From Mantis religiosa (lineage: Eukaryota > Arthropoda > Insecta > Mantodea > Mantidae), in contig CM060958.1 of the NCBI GenBank assembly GCA_030765055.1, positions 113,816,972 through 113,880,971 of the forward strand: 64,000 bases of DNA, in the 5' to 3' direction. The position numbers were made by a program, and so were the translations under genes. Each line of letters starts with the position of its first letter. Positions within the stretch are counted from its first letter, which is position 1. Positions 39,500-53,396 of this stretch are shown here, piece by piece. The notes below the pieces were generated by a model. That model did no database searches. It was given only the letters and a program-made list of their open reading frames with translations, and was not told the origin of the DNA.

Positions 39500-42400
39500 T
39501 GCAACCCTTTGAATTATTGGCCACCACCCTAACCATTCGGCTAATAGATGGCTTGCTAGACCATTGGTAAAGTATTTCTCTTATAACGCTAGAGTACTTT
39601 TGGAATAAAAACTGAATCTTTAATTGAATAGAGAAAAAACTTGCAGAGATTCGAACCCAGGACTTTTTCGTGACAGTCGGTCACGGTAACCATTGCGCTA
39701 CAAGCGTTGTTGCCGATATATGTTTTGATCTGATATTTATCGTCTGTTTTACAAGGACTATAAAGATGAAAAAATTATTTTTAGATGGTAGGAATCGAAC
39801 CTGCAAACCTTTTATTTATTGGCCACCACCCTAACCATTCGGCTAAGAAATGGCCTGCTAGACCATTGGTAAAATATTTCTCTTATAGCGATAGAGTACT
39901 GTTGGAATAAAAACTGAATCCTTAATTGAATAGAGAAAAACTTGAAGAGATTCGAACCAAGGACCTTTTCGCGAGAGTCGGTCGCGGTAACCATTGCGCT
40001 ACAAGCGTTGTTGCTGATATCTGTTTTGATCTGAAATTTATCCTCTGCTTTAGAAGGACTATAAAGATGAAAAGTCTATTTTTAGATGGTAGGAATCGAA
40101 CCTGCAACCCTTTGAATTATTGGCCACCACCCTAACCATTCGGCTAATGGATGGCTTGCTAGACCATTGGTAAACTATTTCTCTTATAGCGCAAGAGTAC
40201 TGTTGGAATAAACACTGAATCCTTAATTGAATAGAGAAAAACTTGAAGAGATTCGAACCCAGGACCTTTTCGCGAGAGTCGGTCACGGTAACCATTGCGC
40301 TACAAGCGTTGTTGCCGATATATATTTTGATCTGATATTTATCGTCTGTTTTAGAAGGACTATAAAGATGAAAAATCTATTTTTAGATGGTAGGAATCGA
40401 ACCTGCAACCCTTTGAATTATTGGCCACCACCCTTACCATTCGGCTTGCTAGACCATTGGTAAAGTATTTCTCTTATAGCGCTAGAGTATTCTTGGTATA
40501 AAAATTGAATCTTTAATTGAATAGAGAAAAAACTTGAAGAGATTCGAACCCAGGACCTTTTCGTGACAGTCGGTCACGGTAACCATTGCGCTACAAGCGT
40601 GGTTGCCGATATATGTTTTGATCTGATATTTATCCTCTGCTTTAGAAGGACTATAAAGATGAAAAATCTATTTTTAGATGGTAGGAATCGAACCTGCAAC
40701 CCTTTGAATTATTGGCCACCACCCTAACCATTCGGCTAAGAAATGACTTGCTAGACCATTGGTAAAGTATTTCTCTTATAGCGCTAGAGTACTGTTGGAA
40801 TAAAAACTGAATCTTTCATTGAATAGAGAAAAAACTTGAAGAGATTCGAACCCAGGTCCTTTTCGCGAGAGTCGGTCACGGTAACCATTGCGCTACAAGC
40901 GTTGTTGCCGATATATGTTTTGATCTGATATTTATCGTCTGTTTTAGAAGGACTATAAAGATGAAAAATCTATTTTTAGATGGTAGGAATCGAACCTGCA
41001 AACCTTTTATTTATTGGCCACCACCCTAACCATTCGGCTAAGAAATGGCTTGCTAGACCATTGGTAAAATATTTCTCTTATAGCGATAGAATACTGTTGG
41101 AATAAAAACTGAATCCTTAATTGAATAGAGAAAAACTTTAACAGATTCGAACCCAGGACCTTTTCGCGATAGTCGGTCGCGGTAACCATTGCGCTACAAG
41201 CGTTGTTGCTGATATTTGTTTTGATATGAAATTTATCCTCTGCTTTAGAAGGACTATAAAGATAAAAAGTCTATTTCTAGATGGTAGGAATCGAACCTGC
41301 AACCCTTTGAATTATTGGCCACCACCCTAACGATTCGGCTAATAGATGGCTTGCTATACCATTGGTAAAGTATTTCTCTTATAGCGCTAGAGTATTGTTG
41401 GAATAAAAACTGAATCTTTAATTGAATAGAGAAAAAACTTGAAGAGATTCGAACCCAGGACCTTTTCGCGAGAGACGGTCGCGGTAACCATTGCGCTACA
41501 AGCGTTGTTGCTGATATCTGTTTTGATCTGATATTTATCGTCTGTTTTAGAAGGACTATAAAAATGAAAAGTCTATTTTTAGATGGTAGGAATCGAACCT
41601 GCAACCCTTTGAATTATTGGCCAACACCCTAACCATTCGGCTAAGAAATGACTTGCTAGACCATTGGTAAAGTATTTCTCTTATAGCGCTAGAGTACTGT
41701 TGGAATAAAAACTGAATCTTTCATTGAATAGAGAAGAAACTTGAAGAGATTCGAACCGAGGTCCTTTTCGCGAGAGTCGGTCACGGTAACCATTGCGCTA
41801 CAAGCGTTGTTGCCGATATATGTTTTGATCTGATATTTCTCGTCTGTTTTAGAAGGACTATAAAGGTGAAAAATCTATTTTTAGATGGTAGGAATCGAAC
41901 CTGCAACCCTTTGAATTACTGGCCACCACCCTAACCATTCGGCAAATAGATGGCTTGCTAGATCATTGGTAAAGTATTTCTCTTATAGCGCTACAGTACT
42001 GTTGGAATAAAAACTGAATCTTTAATTGAATAGAGAAAAAACTTGAAGAGATTCGAAACCAGGACCTTTTCGTGACAGTCGGTCAAGGTAACCAGTGCGC
42101 TACAAGCGTTGTTGCCGATATATGTTTTGATCTGATATTTATCGTCTGTTTTAGAAGGACTATAAAGATGAAAAATCTATTTTTAGATGGTAGGAATCGA
42201 ACCTGCAACCGTTGGAATTATTGGCCACCACCCTAACCATTCGGCTAATAGATGGCTTGCTAGACCATTGGTAAAGTATTTCTCTTATAGCGCTAGAGTA
42301 CTGTTGGAATAAAAACTGAATCTTTAATTGAATAGAGAAAAAACTTGAAGAGATTCGAACCCAGGACCTTTTCGTGACAGTCGGTCAAGGTAACCATTGC

Positions 42401-45400
42401 GCTACAAGCGTTGTAGCCGATATATGTTTTGATCTGATATTTATCGTCTGTTTTAGAAGGACTATAAAGATGAAAAGTCTATTTTTAGATGGTGGGAATC
42501 GAACCTGCATTCCTTTGAATTATTGGCCACCACCCTAACCATTCGGCTAATAAATGGCTTGCTAGACAATTGGTAAAGTATTTCTCTTATAGCGCTAGAG
42601 TACTGTTGGAATAAAAACTGAATCTTTAATTGAATAGAGAAAAAACTTGAAGAGATTCGAAACCAGGACCTTTTCGCGAGAGTCGGTCACGGTAACCATT
42701 GCGCTACAAGCGTTGTTGCCGATATATGTTTTGATCTGATATTTATCGTCTGTTTTAGAAGGACTATAAGGATGAAAAATCTATTTTTAGATGGTAGGAA
42801 TCGAACCTGCAACCCTTTGAATATTTGGCCACCACCCTAACCATTCGGCTAACAGATGGCTTGCTAGACCATTAGTAAAGTATCTCTCTTATAGCGCTAG
42901 AGCATTGTTGGAATAAAAACTGAGTCTTTAATTGAATAGAGAAAAAACTTGAAGGGATTCGAACCCAGGACCTTTTCGTGACAGTCGGTCACGGTAACCA
43001 TTGCGCTACAAGCGTTGTTGCCGATATATGTTTTGATCTGATAATTATCATCTGTTTTAGAACGACTATAAAGATGAAAAATCTATTTTTAGATGGTAGG
43101 ATTCGAACCTGCAACCCTTTGAATTCTTGGCCACCACCCTAACCATTCGGCTAATACATGGCTTGCTAGACCTTTGGTAAAGTATTTCTCTTATAGCGCT
43201 AGAGTATTGTTGGAATAAAAACTGAATCTTTAATTGAATAGAGAAAAAACTTGAAGAGATTCGAACCCAGGAACTTTTCGTGACAGTCGGTCACGGTAGC
43301 CATTGCGCTACAAGCGTTGTTGCCTTTATATGTTTTGATCTGATATTTATCGTCTGTTTTAGAAGGACTATAAAGATGAAAAATCTATTTTTAGATGGTA
43401 GGAATCGAGCCTGCAACCCTTTGAATTATTGGCCACCACCCTAACCATTCGGCTAATAGATGGCTTGCTAGACCATTGGTAAAGTATTTCTCTTATAGCG
43501 CAAGAGTACTGTTGGAATAAAAACTGAATCCTTAATTGAATAGAGAAAAGAATAGAGAAAAACTTGAAGAGATTCAAACCCAGGACCTTTTCGCGAGAGT
43601 CGGCCACCGTAACCATTGCGCTACAAGCGTTGTTGCTGAAATCTGTTTTAATCTGATATTTATCCTCTGCTTTAGAAGGACTATAAAGATGAAAAATCTA
43701 TTTTTCGATGGTAGGATTCTAACCTGCAACACTTTGAATTATTTGCCACCACCCTAACCATTTGGCTAATAGATGGCTTGCTAGACCATTAATAAAGTAT
43801 TTCTCTTATAGCGCTAGAGTATTGTTGGAATAAAAACTGAATCCTTAATTGAATACAGAAAAAACTTCAAGAGATTCGAACCCAGGACCTCTTCGTCACA
43901 GTCGGTCACGGGAACCATTGCGCTACAAGCGTTGTTTCCGATATAAGTTTTGATCTGATATTTATAATCTGTTTTAGAAGGACTATAAAGATGAAAAATC
44001 TATTTTTAGATGGTAGGAATCCACCTGCAACCCATTTATTTATTGGCCACCACCCTAACCATTCGGCTAAGAAATGGCTTGCTAGAACATTGGTAAACTG
44101 TTTCTCTTATAGCGCTAGAGTACTGTTGGAATAAAAACTGAATCCTTAATTGAATAGAGAAAAACTTGAAGAGATTCGAACCCAGAACCTTTTCGCGAGA
44201 GTAGGTCACGGTAACCATTGCGCTACAAGCGTTGTTGCTGATATCTGTTTTAATCTGATATCCTCTGCTTTAGAAGGACTATAAAGATGAAAAATCTATT
44301 TTTAGATGGTAGGAATCGAACCTGCAACCCTTTGAATTATTGGCCACCACCCTAACGATTCGGCTAATAGATGGCTTGCTATACCATTGGTAAAGTATTT
44401 CTCTTATAGCGCTCGAGTATTGTTGGAATAAAAACTAAATCTTTAATTGAATAGAGAAAAAACTTGAAGAGATTCGAACCCAGGACCTTTTCGGGACAGT
44501 CGGTCACGGTAACCATTGCGCTACAAGCGTTGTTGCCGATATATGTTTTGATCTGATATTTATCGATTGTTTTAGAAGGACTATAAAGATGAAAAATCTA
44601 TTTTTAGATGGTAGGAATCGAACCTGCAACCCTTTGAATTATTGGCCACCACCCTAACCATTCGGCTAAGAAATGACTTGCTAGATCATTGGTAAAATAT
44701 TTCTCTTATAGCGCTAGAGTATTGTTGGAATAAAAACTGAATATTTAATTGAATAGAGAAAAAACTTGAAGAGATTCGAACCCAGGACCTTTTCGTCACA
44801 GTCGGTCACGGTAACCATTACGCTATAAGCGTTGTTGCCGATATAGGTTTTGATCTGATATATATCGTCTGTTTTGGAAGGACTATAAAAATGAAAAATC
44901 TATTTTTAAATGGTAGGAATCGAACCTGCAACCCTTTGAATTATTGGCCACCACCCTAAACATTCGGCTAAGAAATGGCTTGCTAGACCATTGGTAAAAT
45001 ATTTCTCTTATAGCGCTAGTGTACTGTTGGAATAAAAACTGAATCCTTAATTGAATAGAGAAAAACATGAAGAGATTCGAACCCAGGACCTTTTCGCGAG
45101 AGTCGGTCGCGGTAACCATTGCGCTACAAGCGTTGTTGCTGATATCTGTTTTGATCTGATATTTATCCTCAGCTTTAGAAGGACTATAAAGATGAGAACT
45201 CTATTTTTAGATGGTAGGAATCGAACCTGCAACCCTTTGAACTACTGGCCACCACCCTAACCATTCGGCTAATAGATGGCTTGCTAGACCATTGGTAAAG
45301 TATTTCTCTTATAGCGCTAGAGTATTGTTGCAATAAAAACCGAATATTCAATTGAATAGAGAAAAAACTTGAAGAGATTCGAACCCAGGACCTTTTCGTC

Positions 45401-48400
45401 ACAGTCGGTCACGGTAACCATTGCGCTACAAGCGTTGTTGCCGATATATGTTTTGATCTGATATTTATCGTCTGTTTTAGAAGGACTATAAAGATGAAAA
45501 ATCTATTTTTAGATGGTAGGAATCGAACCTGCAACCCTTTGAATTATTGGCCACCACCCTAACCATTCGGCTAAGAAATGGCTTGCTAGACCATTGGTAA
45601 AATATTTCTCTTATAGCGCTAGTGTACTGTTGGAATAAAAACTGAATCCTTAATTGAATAGAGAAAAACTTGAAGAGATTCGAACCCAGGTCCTTTTCGC
45701 GAGAGTCGGTCACGGTTACCATTGCGCTACAAGCGTTGTAGCCGATATATGTTTTGATCTGATATTTATCGTCTGTTTTAGAAGGACTATAAAGATGAAA
45801 AATCTATATTTAGATGGTAGGAATCGAACCTGCAACACTTTGAATTACTGGCCACCACCCTAACCATTCGGCAAATAGATGGCTTGCTAGAGCATTGGTA
45901 AAGTATTTCTCTTATAGCGCTACAGTACTGTTGGAATAAAAACTGAATCTTTAATTGAATAGAGAAAAAACTTGAAGAGATTCGAAACCAGGACCTTTTC
46001 GTGACAGTCGGTCACGGTAACCATTGCGCTACAAGCGTTGTTGCCGATATATGTTTTGATCTGATATTTATCGTCTGTTTTAGAAGGACTATAAAGATGA
46101 AAAATCTATTTTTAGATGGTAGGAATCGAACCTGCAACCCTTTGAATTATTGGCCACCACCCTAACCATTCGGCTAATAGATGGCTTGCTAGACCATTGG
46201 TAAAGCATTTCTCTTATAGCGCTAGAGTACTGTTGGAATAAAAACTGAATCTTTCATTGAATAGAGAAAATCTTGAAGAGATTCGAACCCAGGACCTTTT
46301 CGCGAGAGTCGGTCATGGTAACCATTGCGCTACAAGCGTTGTTGCCGATATATGTTTTGATCTGATATTTATCGTCTCTTTCAGAAGGACTATAAAGATG
46401 AAAAATCTATTTTTAGATGGTAGGAATCGAACCTGCAACCCTTTGAATTATTGGCCACCACCCTAACCATTCGGCTAATAGATGGCTTGCTAGACCATTG
46501 GTAAAGTATTTCTCTTATAGCGCTAGAGTACTGTTGGAATAAAAACTGAATATTTAATTGAATAGAGAAAAAACTTGAAGAGATTCGAACCCAGGACCTT
46601 TTCGTGACAGTCGGTCACGGTAACCATTGGGCTACAAGCGTTGTTGCCGATATATGTTTTGATCTGATATTTATCGATTGTTTTAGAAGGACTATAAAGA
46701 TGAAAAATCTATTTTTAGATGGTAGGAATATAACCTGCAACCCTATGAATTATTGGCACCACCCTAACCATTCGGCTAATAGATGGCTTGCTAGACCATT
46801 GGTAAAGTATTTCTCTTATAGCGCTAGAGTATTGTTGGAATAAAAACTGAGTCTTTAATTGAATAGAGAAAAAACTTGAAGAGATTCGAACCCAGGACCT
46901 TTTCGTGACAGTCGGTCACGGTAACCATTGCGCTACAAGCGTTGTTGCCGATATATGTTTTGATCTGATATTTATCGTCTGTTTTAGAACGACTATAAAG
47001 ATGAAAAATCTATTTTTAGATGGTAGGAATCGAGCCTGCAACCCTTTGAATTATTGGCCACCACTCTAACCATTCGGCTAATAGATGGCTTGCTAGACCA
47101 TTGGTAAAGTATTTCTCTTATAGCGCTAGAGTACTGTTGGAATAAAAACTGAATCTTTAATTGAATAGAGAAAAAACTTGAAGAGATTCGAACCCAGGTC
47201 CTTTTCGCGAGAGTCGGTCACGGCAACCATTGCGCTACAAGCGTTGTTGCCGATATATGTTTTGATCTGATATTTATCGTCTGTTTTAGAAGGACTATAA
47301 AGATGAAAAATCTGTTTCTAGATGACAGGAATCGAACCTGCAATCCTTTGAATTATTGGCCACCGCCCTAACCATTCGGCTAATAGATGGCTTGCTAGAC
47401 CATTGGTAAAGTATATCTCTTATAGCCCTAGAGTACTGTTGGAATAAAAACTGAATCCTTAATTGATTAGAGAAAAACTTGAAGAGATTCGAACCCTGGA
47501 ACTTTTCGCGAGAGTCGGGCATGGTAACCATTGCGCTACAAGCGTTGTTGCCGATATATGTTTTGATCTGGTATTTATCGTCTGTTTCAGAAGGACTATA
47601 AAGATGAAAAATCTATTTTTAGATGGTAGGAATCGAACCTGCAACCCTTTGAATTAATGGCCACCACCCTAATCATTCGGCTAATAGATGGCTTGCTAGA
47701 CCATTAGTAAAGTATCTCTCTTATAGCGCGAGAGTATTGTTGGAATAAAAACTGAGTCTTTAATTGAATAGAGAAAAAACTTGAAGAGATTCGAACCCAG
47801 GACCTTTTCGTGACAGTCGGTCACGGTAACCATTGCGCTACAAGCGTTGTTGCTGATATATGTTTTAATCTGATATTTATCCTCTGCTTTAGAAGGACTA
47901 TAAAGATGAAAAATCTATTTTTAGATGGTAGGAATCGAACCTGCAACCCTTTGAATTATTGCCCACAGCCCTAACCATTCCGATAAGAAATGACTCGCTA
48001 GACCATTGGTAAAGTATTTCTCTTATAGCGCTAGAGTACTGTTGGAATAAAAACTGAATCTTTAATTGAATAGAGAAAAAACTTGAAGAGATTCGAAACC
48101 AGGACCTTTTCGTGACAGTCGGTTACGGTAACCATTGTGCTACAAGCGTTGTTGCCGATATATGTTTTGATCTGATATTTATCGTCTGTTTTAGAAGGAC
48201 TATAAAGAAGAAAAATCTATTTTTAGATGGTAGGAATCAAACCCGCAACCCTTTGAATTATTGGCCACCACCCTAACAATTCGGCTAATAGATGGCTTGC
48301 TAGACCATTGGTAAAGTATTTCTCTTATAGCGCTAGAGTATTGTTGGAATAAAAACTGAATCTTTAATTGAATAGAGAAAAAACTTGAAGAGATTCGAAC

Positions 48401-50000
48401 CCAAGACCTTTTCGTGACAGTCGGTCACGTTACCCATTGCGCTACAAGCGTTGTTGCCGATATATGTTTTGATCTGATATTTATCGATTGTTTTAGAAGG
48501 ACTATAAAGATGAAAAATCTATTTTTAGATGGTAGGAATCGAACCTGCAACCCTTTGAATTATTGGCCACCACCCTAACCATTCGGCTAATAGATGGCTT
48601 GCTAGACCATTGGTAAAGTATTTCTCATATAGCGCTAGAGTACTGTTGGAATAAAAACTGAATCTTTAATTGAATAGAGAAAAAACTTGCAGAGATTCGA
48701 ACCCAGGACTTTTTCGTGACAGTCGGTCACGGTAACCATTGCGCTACAAGCGTTGTTGCCGATATATGTTTTGATCTGATATTTATCGTCTGTTTTAGAA
48801 GGACTATAAAGATGAAAAATCTATTTTTAGATGGTAGGAATCGAACCTGCAAACCTTTTATTTATTGGCCACCACCCTAACCATTCGGCTAAGAAATGGC
48901 TTGCTAGACCATTGGTAAAATATTTCTCTTATAGCGATAGAGTACTGTTGGAATAAAAACTGAATCCTTAATTGAATAGAGAAAAACTTGAAGAGATTCG
49001 AACCCAGGACCTTTTCGCGAGAGTCGGTCGCGGTAACCATTGCGCTACAAGCGTTGTTGCTGATATCTGTTTTGATCTGAAATTTATCCTCTGCTTTAGA
49101 AGGACTATAAAGATGAAAAGTCTATTTTTAGATGGTCGGAATCGAACCTGCAACCCTTTGAATTATTGGCCACCACCCTAACCATTCGGCTAATAGATGG
49201 CTTGCTATACCATTGGTAAACTATTTCTCTTATAGCGCAAGAGTACTGTTGGAATAAAAACTGAATCCTTAATTGAATAGAGAAAAACTTGAAGAGATTC
49301 GAACCCAGGACCTTTTCGCGAGAGTGGGTCACGGTAACCATTGCGCTACAAGCGTTGTTGCTGATATCTGTTTTAATTTGACATTTATCCTCTGCGTTAG
49401 AAGGACTATAAAGATGATAAATCTATTTTTCGATGGTAGGATTCGAACCTGCAACACTTTGAATTATTTGCCACCACCCTAACCATTCGGCTAATAGATG
49501 GCTTGCTAGACCATTGGTAAAGTATTTCTCTTATAGCGCTAGAGTATTGTTGGAATAAAAACTGAATATTTAATTGAATAGAGAAAAAACTTGAAGAGAT
49601 TCGAACCCAGGACCTTTTCGTGACAGTCGGTCACGGTAACCATTGCGCTACAAGCGTTGTTGCCGATATATGTTTTGATCTGATATTTATCGATTGTTTT
49701 AGAAGGACTATAAAGATGAAAAATCTATTTTTAGATGGTAGGAATCGAACCTGCAACCCTTTGAATTATTGGCCATCACCCTACCCATTCGGCTAAGAAA
49801 TGACTTGCTAGACCATTGGTAAAGTATTTCTCTTATAGCGCTAGAGTATTGTTGGAATAAAAACTGAATCTTTAATTAAATAGAGAAAAAACTTGAAGAG
49901 ATTCGAACCCAGGACCTTTTCGTGACAGTCGGTCACGGTAACCATTGCGCTACAAGCGTTGCTGCCGATATATGTTTTGATCTGATATTTATCGTCTGTT
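39500..50000 (-). repeat. Array segment 6: most diverse region
   Basis: About 35 units with more private variants than elsewhere: CTTTTATTTATTGG in B, GGCTAAGAAATGG after B, CCTCTGCTTT in the spacer, and an in-unit 12-bp duplication (AATAGAGAAAAG, 43,537-43,560). A B copy near 40,445 has lost ~11 bp that includes the right TAGATGG repeat. A B copy near 44,020 reads GGAATCCACC, which breaks the B box. Three stretches recur downstream: 39,530-40,990 at offset 20,803; 41,010-44,200 at offset 14,467; 43,360-44,404 at offset 19,595. The unit at 48,858-49,180 matches 39,812-40,135 (offset 9,046). Confidence 0.92.
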
Positions 50001-52995
50001 TTAGAAGAACTATAAAGATGAAAAATCTATTTTTAGATGGTAGGAATCGAACCTGCAACCCTTTGAATTATTGGCCACCACCCTAACCATTCGATTATAG
50101 ATGGCTTGCTAGACCATTTTTAAAGTATTTCTCTTATAGCGCTAGAGTATTGTTGGTATAAAAACTGAATCCTTAATTGAATAGAGAAAAAGCTTGAAGA
50201 GATTCGAACCCAGGACCTTCTACTGACAGTCGGTCACGGTAACCATTGCGCTACAAGCGTTGTTGCCGATATATGTTTTGATCTGATATTTCTCGTCTGT
50301 TTTAGAACGACTATAAAGATGAAAATTCTATTTTTAGATGGTAGGAATCGAACCTGCAAACCTTTGAATTATTGGCCCCCACCCTAACCATTCGGCTAAT
50401 AGATGGCTTGCTAGACCATTGGTAAAGTATTTATCTTATAGCGCTAGGGTACTGTTGGAATAAAAACTGAATCTTTAATTGAATAGAGAAAAAACTTGAA
50501 GAGATTCGAAACCAGGACCTTTTCGTGATAGTCGGTCACGGTAACCATTGCGCTACAAGCGTTGTTGCCGATATATGTTTTGATCTGATATTTATAGTCT
50601 GTTTTAGAACGACTATAAAGATGAAAATTCTATTTTTAGATGGTAGGAATGGAACCTGCAACACTTTGAATTATTGGCCACCAGCCTAACCATTCGGCTA
50701 ATAGATGGCTTGCTAGACCATTGGTAAAGTATTTCTCTTATAGCGCTAGAGTATTGTTGGAATAAACTGAATCTTTAATTGAATAGAGAAAAAACTTGAA
50801 GAGATTCGAACCCAGGACCTATTCGTGACAGTCGGTCGCGGTAACCATTGCGCTACAAGCGTTGTTGCCGATATATGTTTTGATCTGATATTTATCGTCT
50901 GTTTTAGAAGGACTATAAAGATGAAAAATCTATTTTTAGATGGTGGGAATCGAACCTGCAACACTTTGAATTATTGGCCACCACCCTAACCATTCGGCAA
51001 ATAGATGGCTTGCTAGACCATTGGTAAAGTATTTCTCTTATAGCGCTAGAGTACTGTTGGAATAAAAACTGAATCCTTAATTGAATAGAGAAAAACTTGA
51101 AGAGATTCGAACCCAGGACCTTTTCGCGAGAGTCGGTAACGGTAACCATTGCGCTACAAGCGTTGTTGCCGATATATGTTTTGATCTGATATTTATCGTC
51201 TGTTTTAGAAGGACTATAAAGATGAAAAATCTATTTTTAGATGGTAGGAATCGAACCTGCAACCCTTTGAATTCTTGGCCACCACCCTAACCATTCGGCT
51301 AATAGATGGCTTGCTAGACCTTTGGTAAAGTATTTCTCTTATAGCGCTAGAGTATTGTTGGAATAAAAACTGAATCTTTAATTGAATAGAGAAAAAACTT
51401 GAAGAGATTCGAACCCAGGACCTTTTCGTGACAGTTGGTCACGGTAACCATTGCGCTACAAGCGTTGTTGCCGATATATGTTTTGATCTGATATTTATAG
51501 TCTGTTTTAGAACGACTATAAAGATGAAAATTCTATTTTTAGATGGTAGGAATGGAACCTGCAACACTTTGAATTATTGGCCACCAGCCTAACCATTCGG
51601 CTAATAGATGGCTTGCTAGACCATTGGTAAAGTATTTCTCTTATAGCGCTAGAGTACTGTTGGAATAAAAACTGAATCTTTAATTGAATAGAGAAAAAAC
51701 TTGAAGAGATTCGAACCCAGGACCTTTTCGTGACAGTCGGTCACGGTAACCATTGCGCTACAAGCGTTGTTGCCGATATATGTTTTGATCTGATATTTAT
51801 CGTCTGTTTTAGAAGGACTATAAAGATGAAAAATCTATTTTTAGATGGTAGGAATCGAACCTGCAACCCTTTGAATTATTGGCCACCACGCTAACCATTC
51901 GGCTAATAGATGGCTTGCTAGACCATTGGTAAAGTATTTCTCTTATAGCGCTAGAGTATTGTTGGAATAAAAACTGAATATTTAATTGAATAGAGAAAAA
52001 ACTTGAAGAGATTCGAACCCAGGACCTTTTCGTCACAGTCGGTCACGGTAACCATTGCGCTACAAGCGTTGTTGCCGATATAGGTTTTGATCTGATATTT
52101 ATCGCCTGTTTTGGAAGGACTATAAAAATGAAAAATCTATTTTTAGATGGTGGGAATCGAACCTGCAACCCTTTGAATTATTGGCCACCACCCTAACTAT
52201 TCGGCTAAGAAATGACTTGCTAGTATTTCTCTGATAGCGCTAGAGTACTGTTGGAATAAAAACTGAATCTTTCATTGAATAGAGAAAAAACTTGAAGAGA
52301 TTCGAACCCAGGTGCTTTTCGCGAGAGTCGGTCTCGGAAACCATTGCGCTACAAGCGTTGTTGCCGATATATGTTTTGATCTGATATTTATCGTCTGTTT
52401 TAGAAGGACTATAAAGATGAAAAATCTATTTTTAGATGGTAGGAATCGAACCTGCAACCCTTTGAATTATCGGCCACCACCCCAACCATTCGGCTAATAG
52501 ATGGCTTGCTAGACCATTGGTAAAGTATATCTCTTATAGCGCTAGAGTCTTGTTGGAATAAAAACTGAATCTTTAATTAAATAGAGAAAAAACTTGAAGA
52601 GATTCGAACCCAGGACCTTTTCGTGACAGTCGGTCACGGTAACCATTGCGCTACAAGCGTTGCTGCCGATATATGTTTTGATCTGATATTTATCGTCTGT
52701 TTTAGAAGAACTATAAAGATGAAAAATCTATTTTTAGATGTAGGAATCGAACCTGCAACCCTTTGAATTATTGGCCACCACCCTAACCATTCGATTATAG
52801 ATGGCTTGCTACACCATTGGTAAAGTATTTCTCTTATAGCGCTAGAGTATTGTTGGAATAAAAACTGAATCCTTAATTGAATAGAGAAAAAGCTTGAAGA
52901 GATTCGAACCCAGGACCTTCTCGTGACAGTCGGTCACGGTAACCATTGCGCTACAAGCGTTGTTGCCGATATATGTTTTGATCTGATATTTATAG
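50000..52995 (-). repeat. Array segment 7, up to the 316-bp repeat island
   Basis: About 10 units, mainly the 1.4-kb block also found at 1.3, 31.3 and 34.6 kb. A 13-bp deletion near 52,223 (CTTGCTAG joined directly to TATTTCTC) shortens one unit. The last unit stops in its spacer at CTGATATTTAT(A), where the foreign island begins. Confidence 0.92.
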
Positions 52996-53060
52996 ATGGA
53001 TAGAGTCAACATGAAAAATTCAATGCCATGGCCGGGATTTGAACCACGGATCTACTGGTT
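52995..53060 (+). repeat. Left arm of a 66-bp perfect inverted repeat
   Basis: Pairs base for base with 53,118-53,183, leaving a 57-bp spacer. It contains the 3' half of a minus-strand tRNA-like gene plus its downstream T-run and flank. Confidence 0.93.
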
Positions 53061-53097
53061 TCCGTCCAGTCGCTCTTAACCTTTGAGCTACCATGGC
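53024..53097 (-). tRNA. Ser(GGA)-type tRNA-like gene, inverted copy
   Basis: A complete 74-nt cloverleaf on the minus strand, identical in sequence to the two plus-strand copies. Acceptor GCCATGG pairs with CCATGGC, and the D and anticodon stems are perfect. It is followed on the minus strand by a TTTTT run. Only about 22 bp of unit sequence is kept upstream before the inversion junction at 53,118-53,119, where two bases (AA) are shared by both orientations. Functional doubts are the same as for the plus copies. Confidence 0.6.
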
Positions 53098-53117
53098 CAA
53101 CGTGCCTTCCTGACATT

Positions 53118-53154
53118 AACCAGTAGATCCGTGGTTCAAATCCCGGCCATGGCA
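53118..53154 (+). pseudogene. 3' half of the tRNA-like gene
   Basis: Starts at the 3' side of the anticodon stem (CCAGT) and runs through the T arm and acceptor to the discriminator A. The 5' half is missing because the inversion junction lies here, so no cloverleaf and no A box. Confidence 0.85.
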
Positions 53155-53183
53155 TTGAATTTTTCATGTTGACTCTATCCATC
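53118..53183 (+). repeat. Right arm of the 66-bp perfect inverted repeat
   Basis: Exact reverse complement of 52,995-53,060. Together they could extrude a cruciform or fold a long RNA hairpin. Confidence 0.93.
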
Positions 53184-53396
53184 AAATATCTTAGCCTATA
53201 TACGGCTAGTGTGGAGAAATGATTAATTTCCATCAATTAACTAAAATAATAAGAGTTAAAATGATGAAGCCTGGGACTTAAGTACTTACAATAGTAAGTC
53301 GCCACAAACGGTGTATCTCGGATGCGAGAGCCCCTAGTGGTCTACCGGGGAAATATACGAGTCAACTGGAGAATTTAATGTCAGGAAGGCACGTTG
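53155..53396 (+). other. Spacer of the 316-bp unit with several small hairpins
   Basis: 242 bp without an ORF. A TTTTT run follows the tRNA-like end. Short stem-loops are visible: TAGCC/GGCTA (53,192-53,208), ACTTAC/GTAAGT (53,284-53,299), TCTCG/CGAGA (53,316-53,329) and CCCC/GGGG (53,331-53,350). I do not recognise the sequence. The run of stems could be a structured RNA or chance; the same stems recur 316 bp on. Confidence 0.5.

Larger units (their letters stand above)
31200..39500 (-). repeat. Array segment 5: repeated 1.4-kb block
   Basis: About 27 units. It contains repeated copies of a block with GGTGCTTTTCGCGAGAG, GATGGTGGGAATCG and AAGAAATGACTTGC; copies start near 31,300, 34,600, 36,740, 37,946 and 38,550. 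Three neighbouring units (33,900-34,800) are near-identical to each other, two of them with the rare GAAGACATTCG. The block also occurs at ~1.3 kb and ~51.8 kb. Confidence 0.92.

Noticed and set aside
53006..53236. 76-codon minus-strand ORF in the 316-bp island
   Set aside because: It runs through an inverted tRNA-like gene and its spacer; translation of tRNA sequence explains it.
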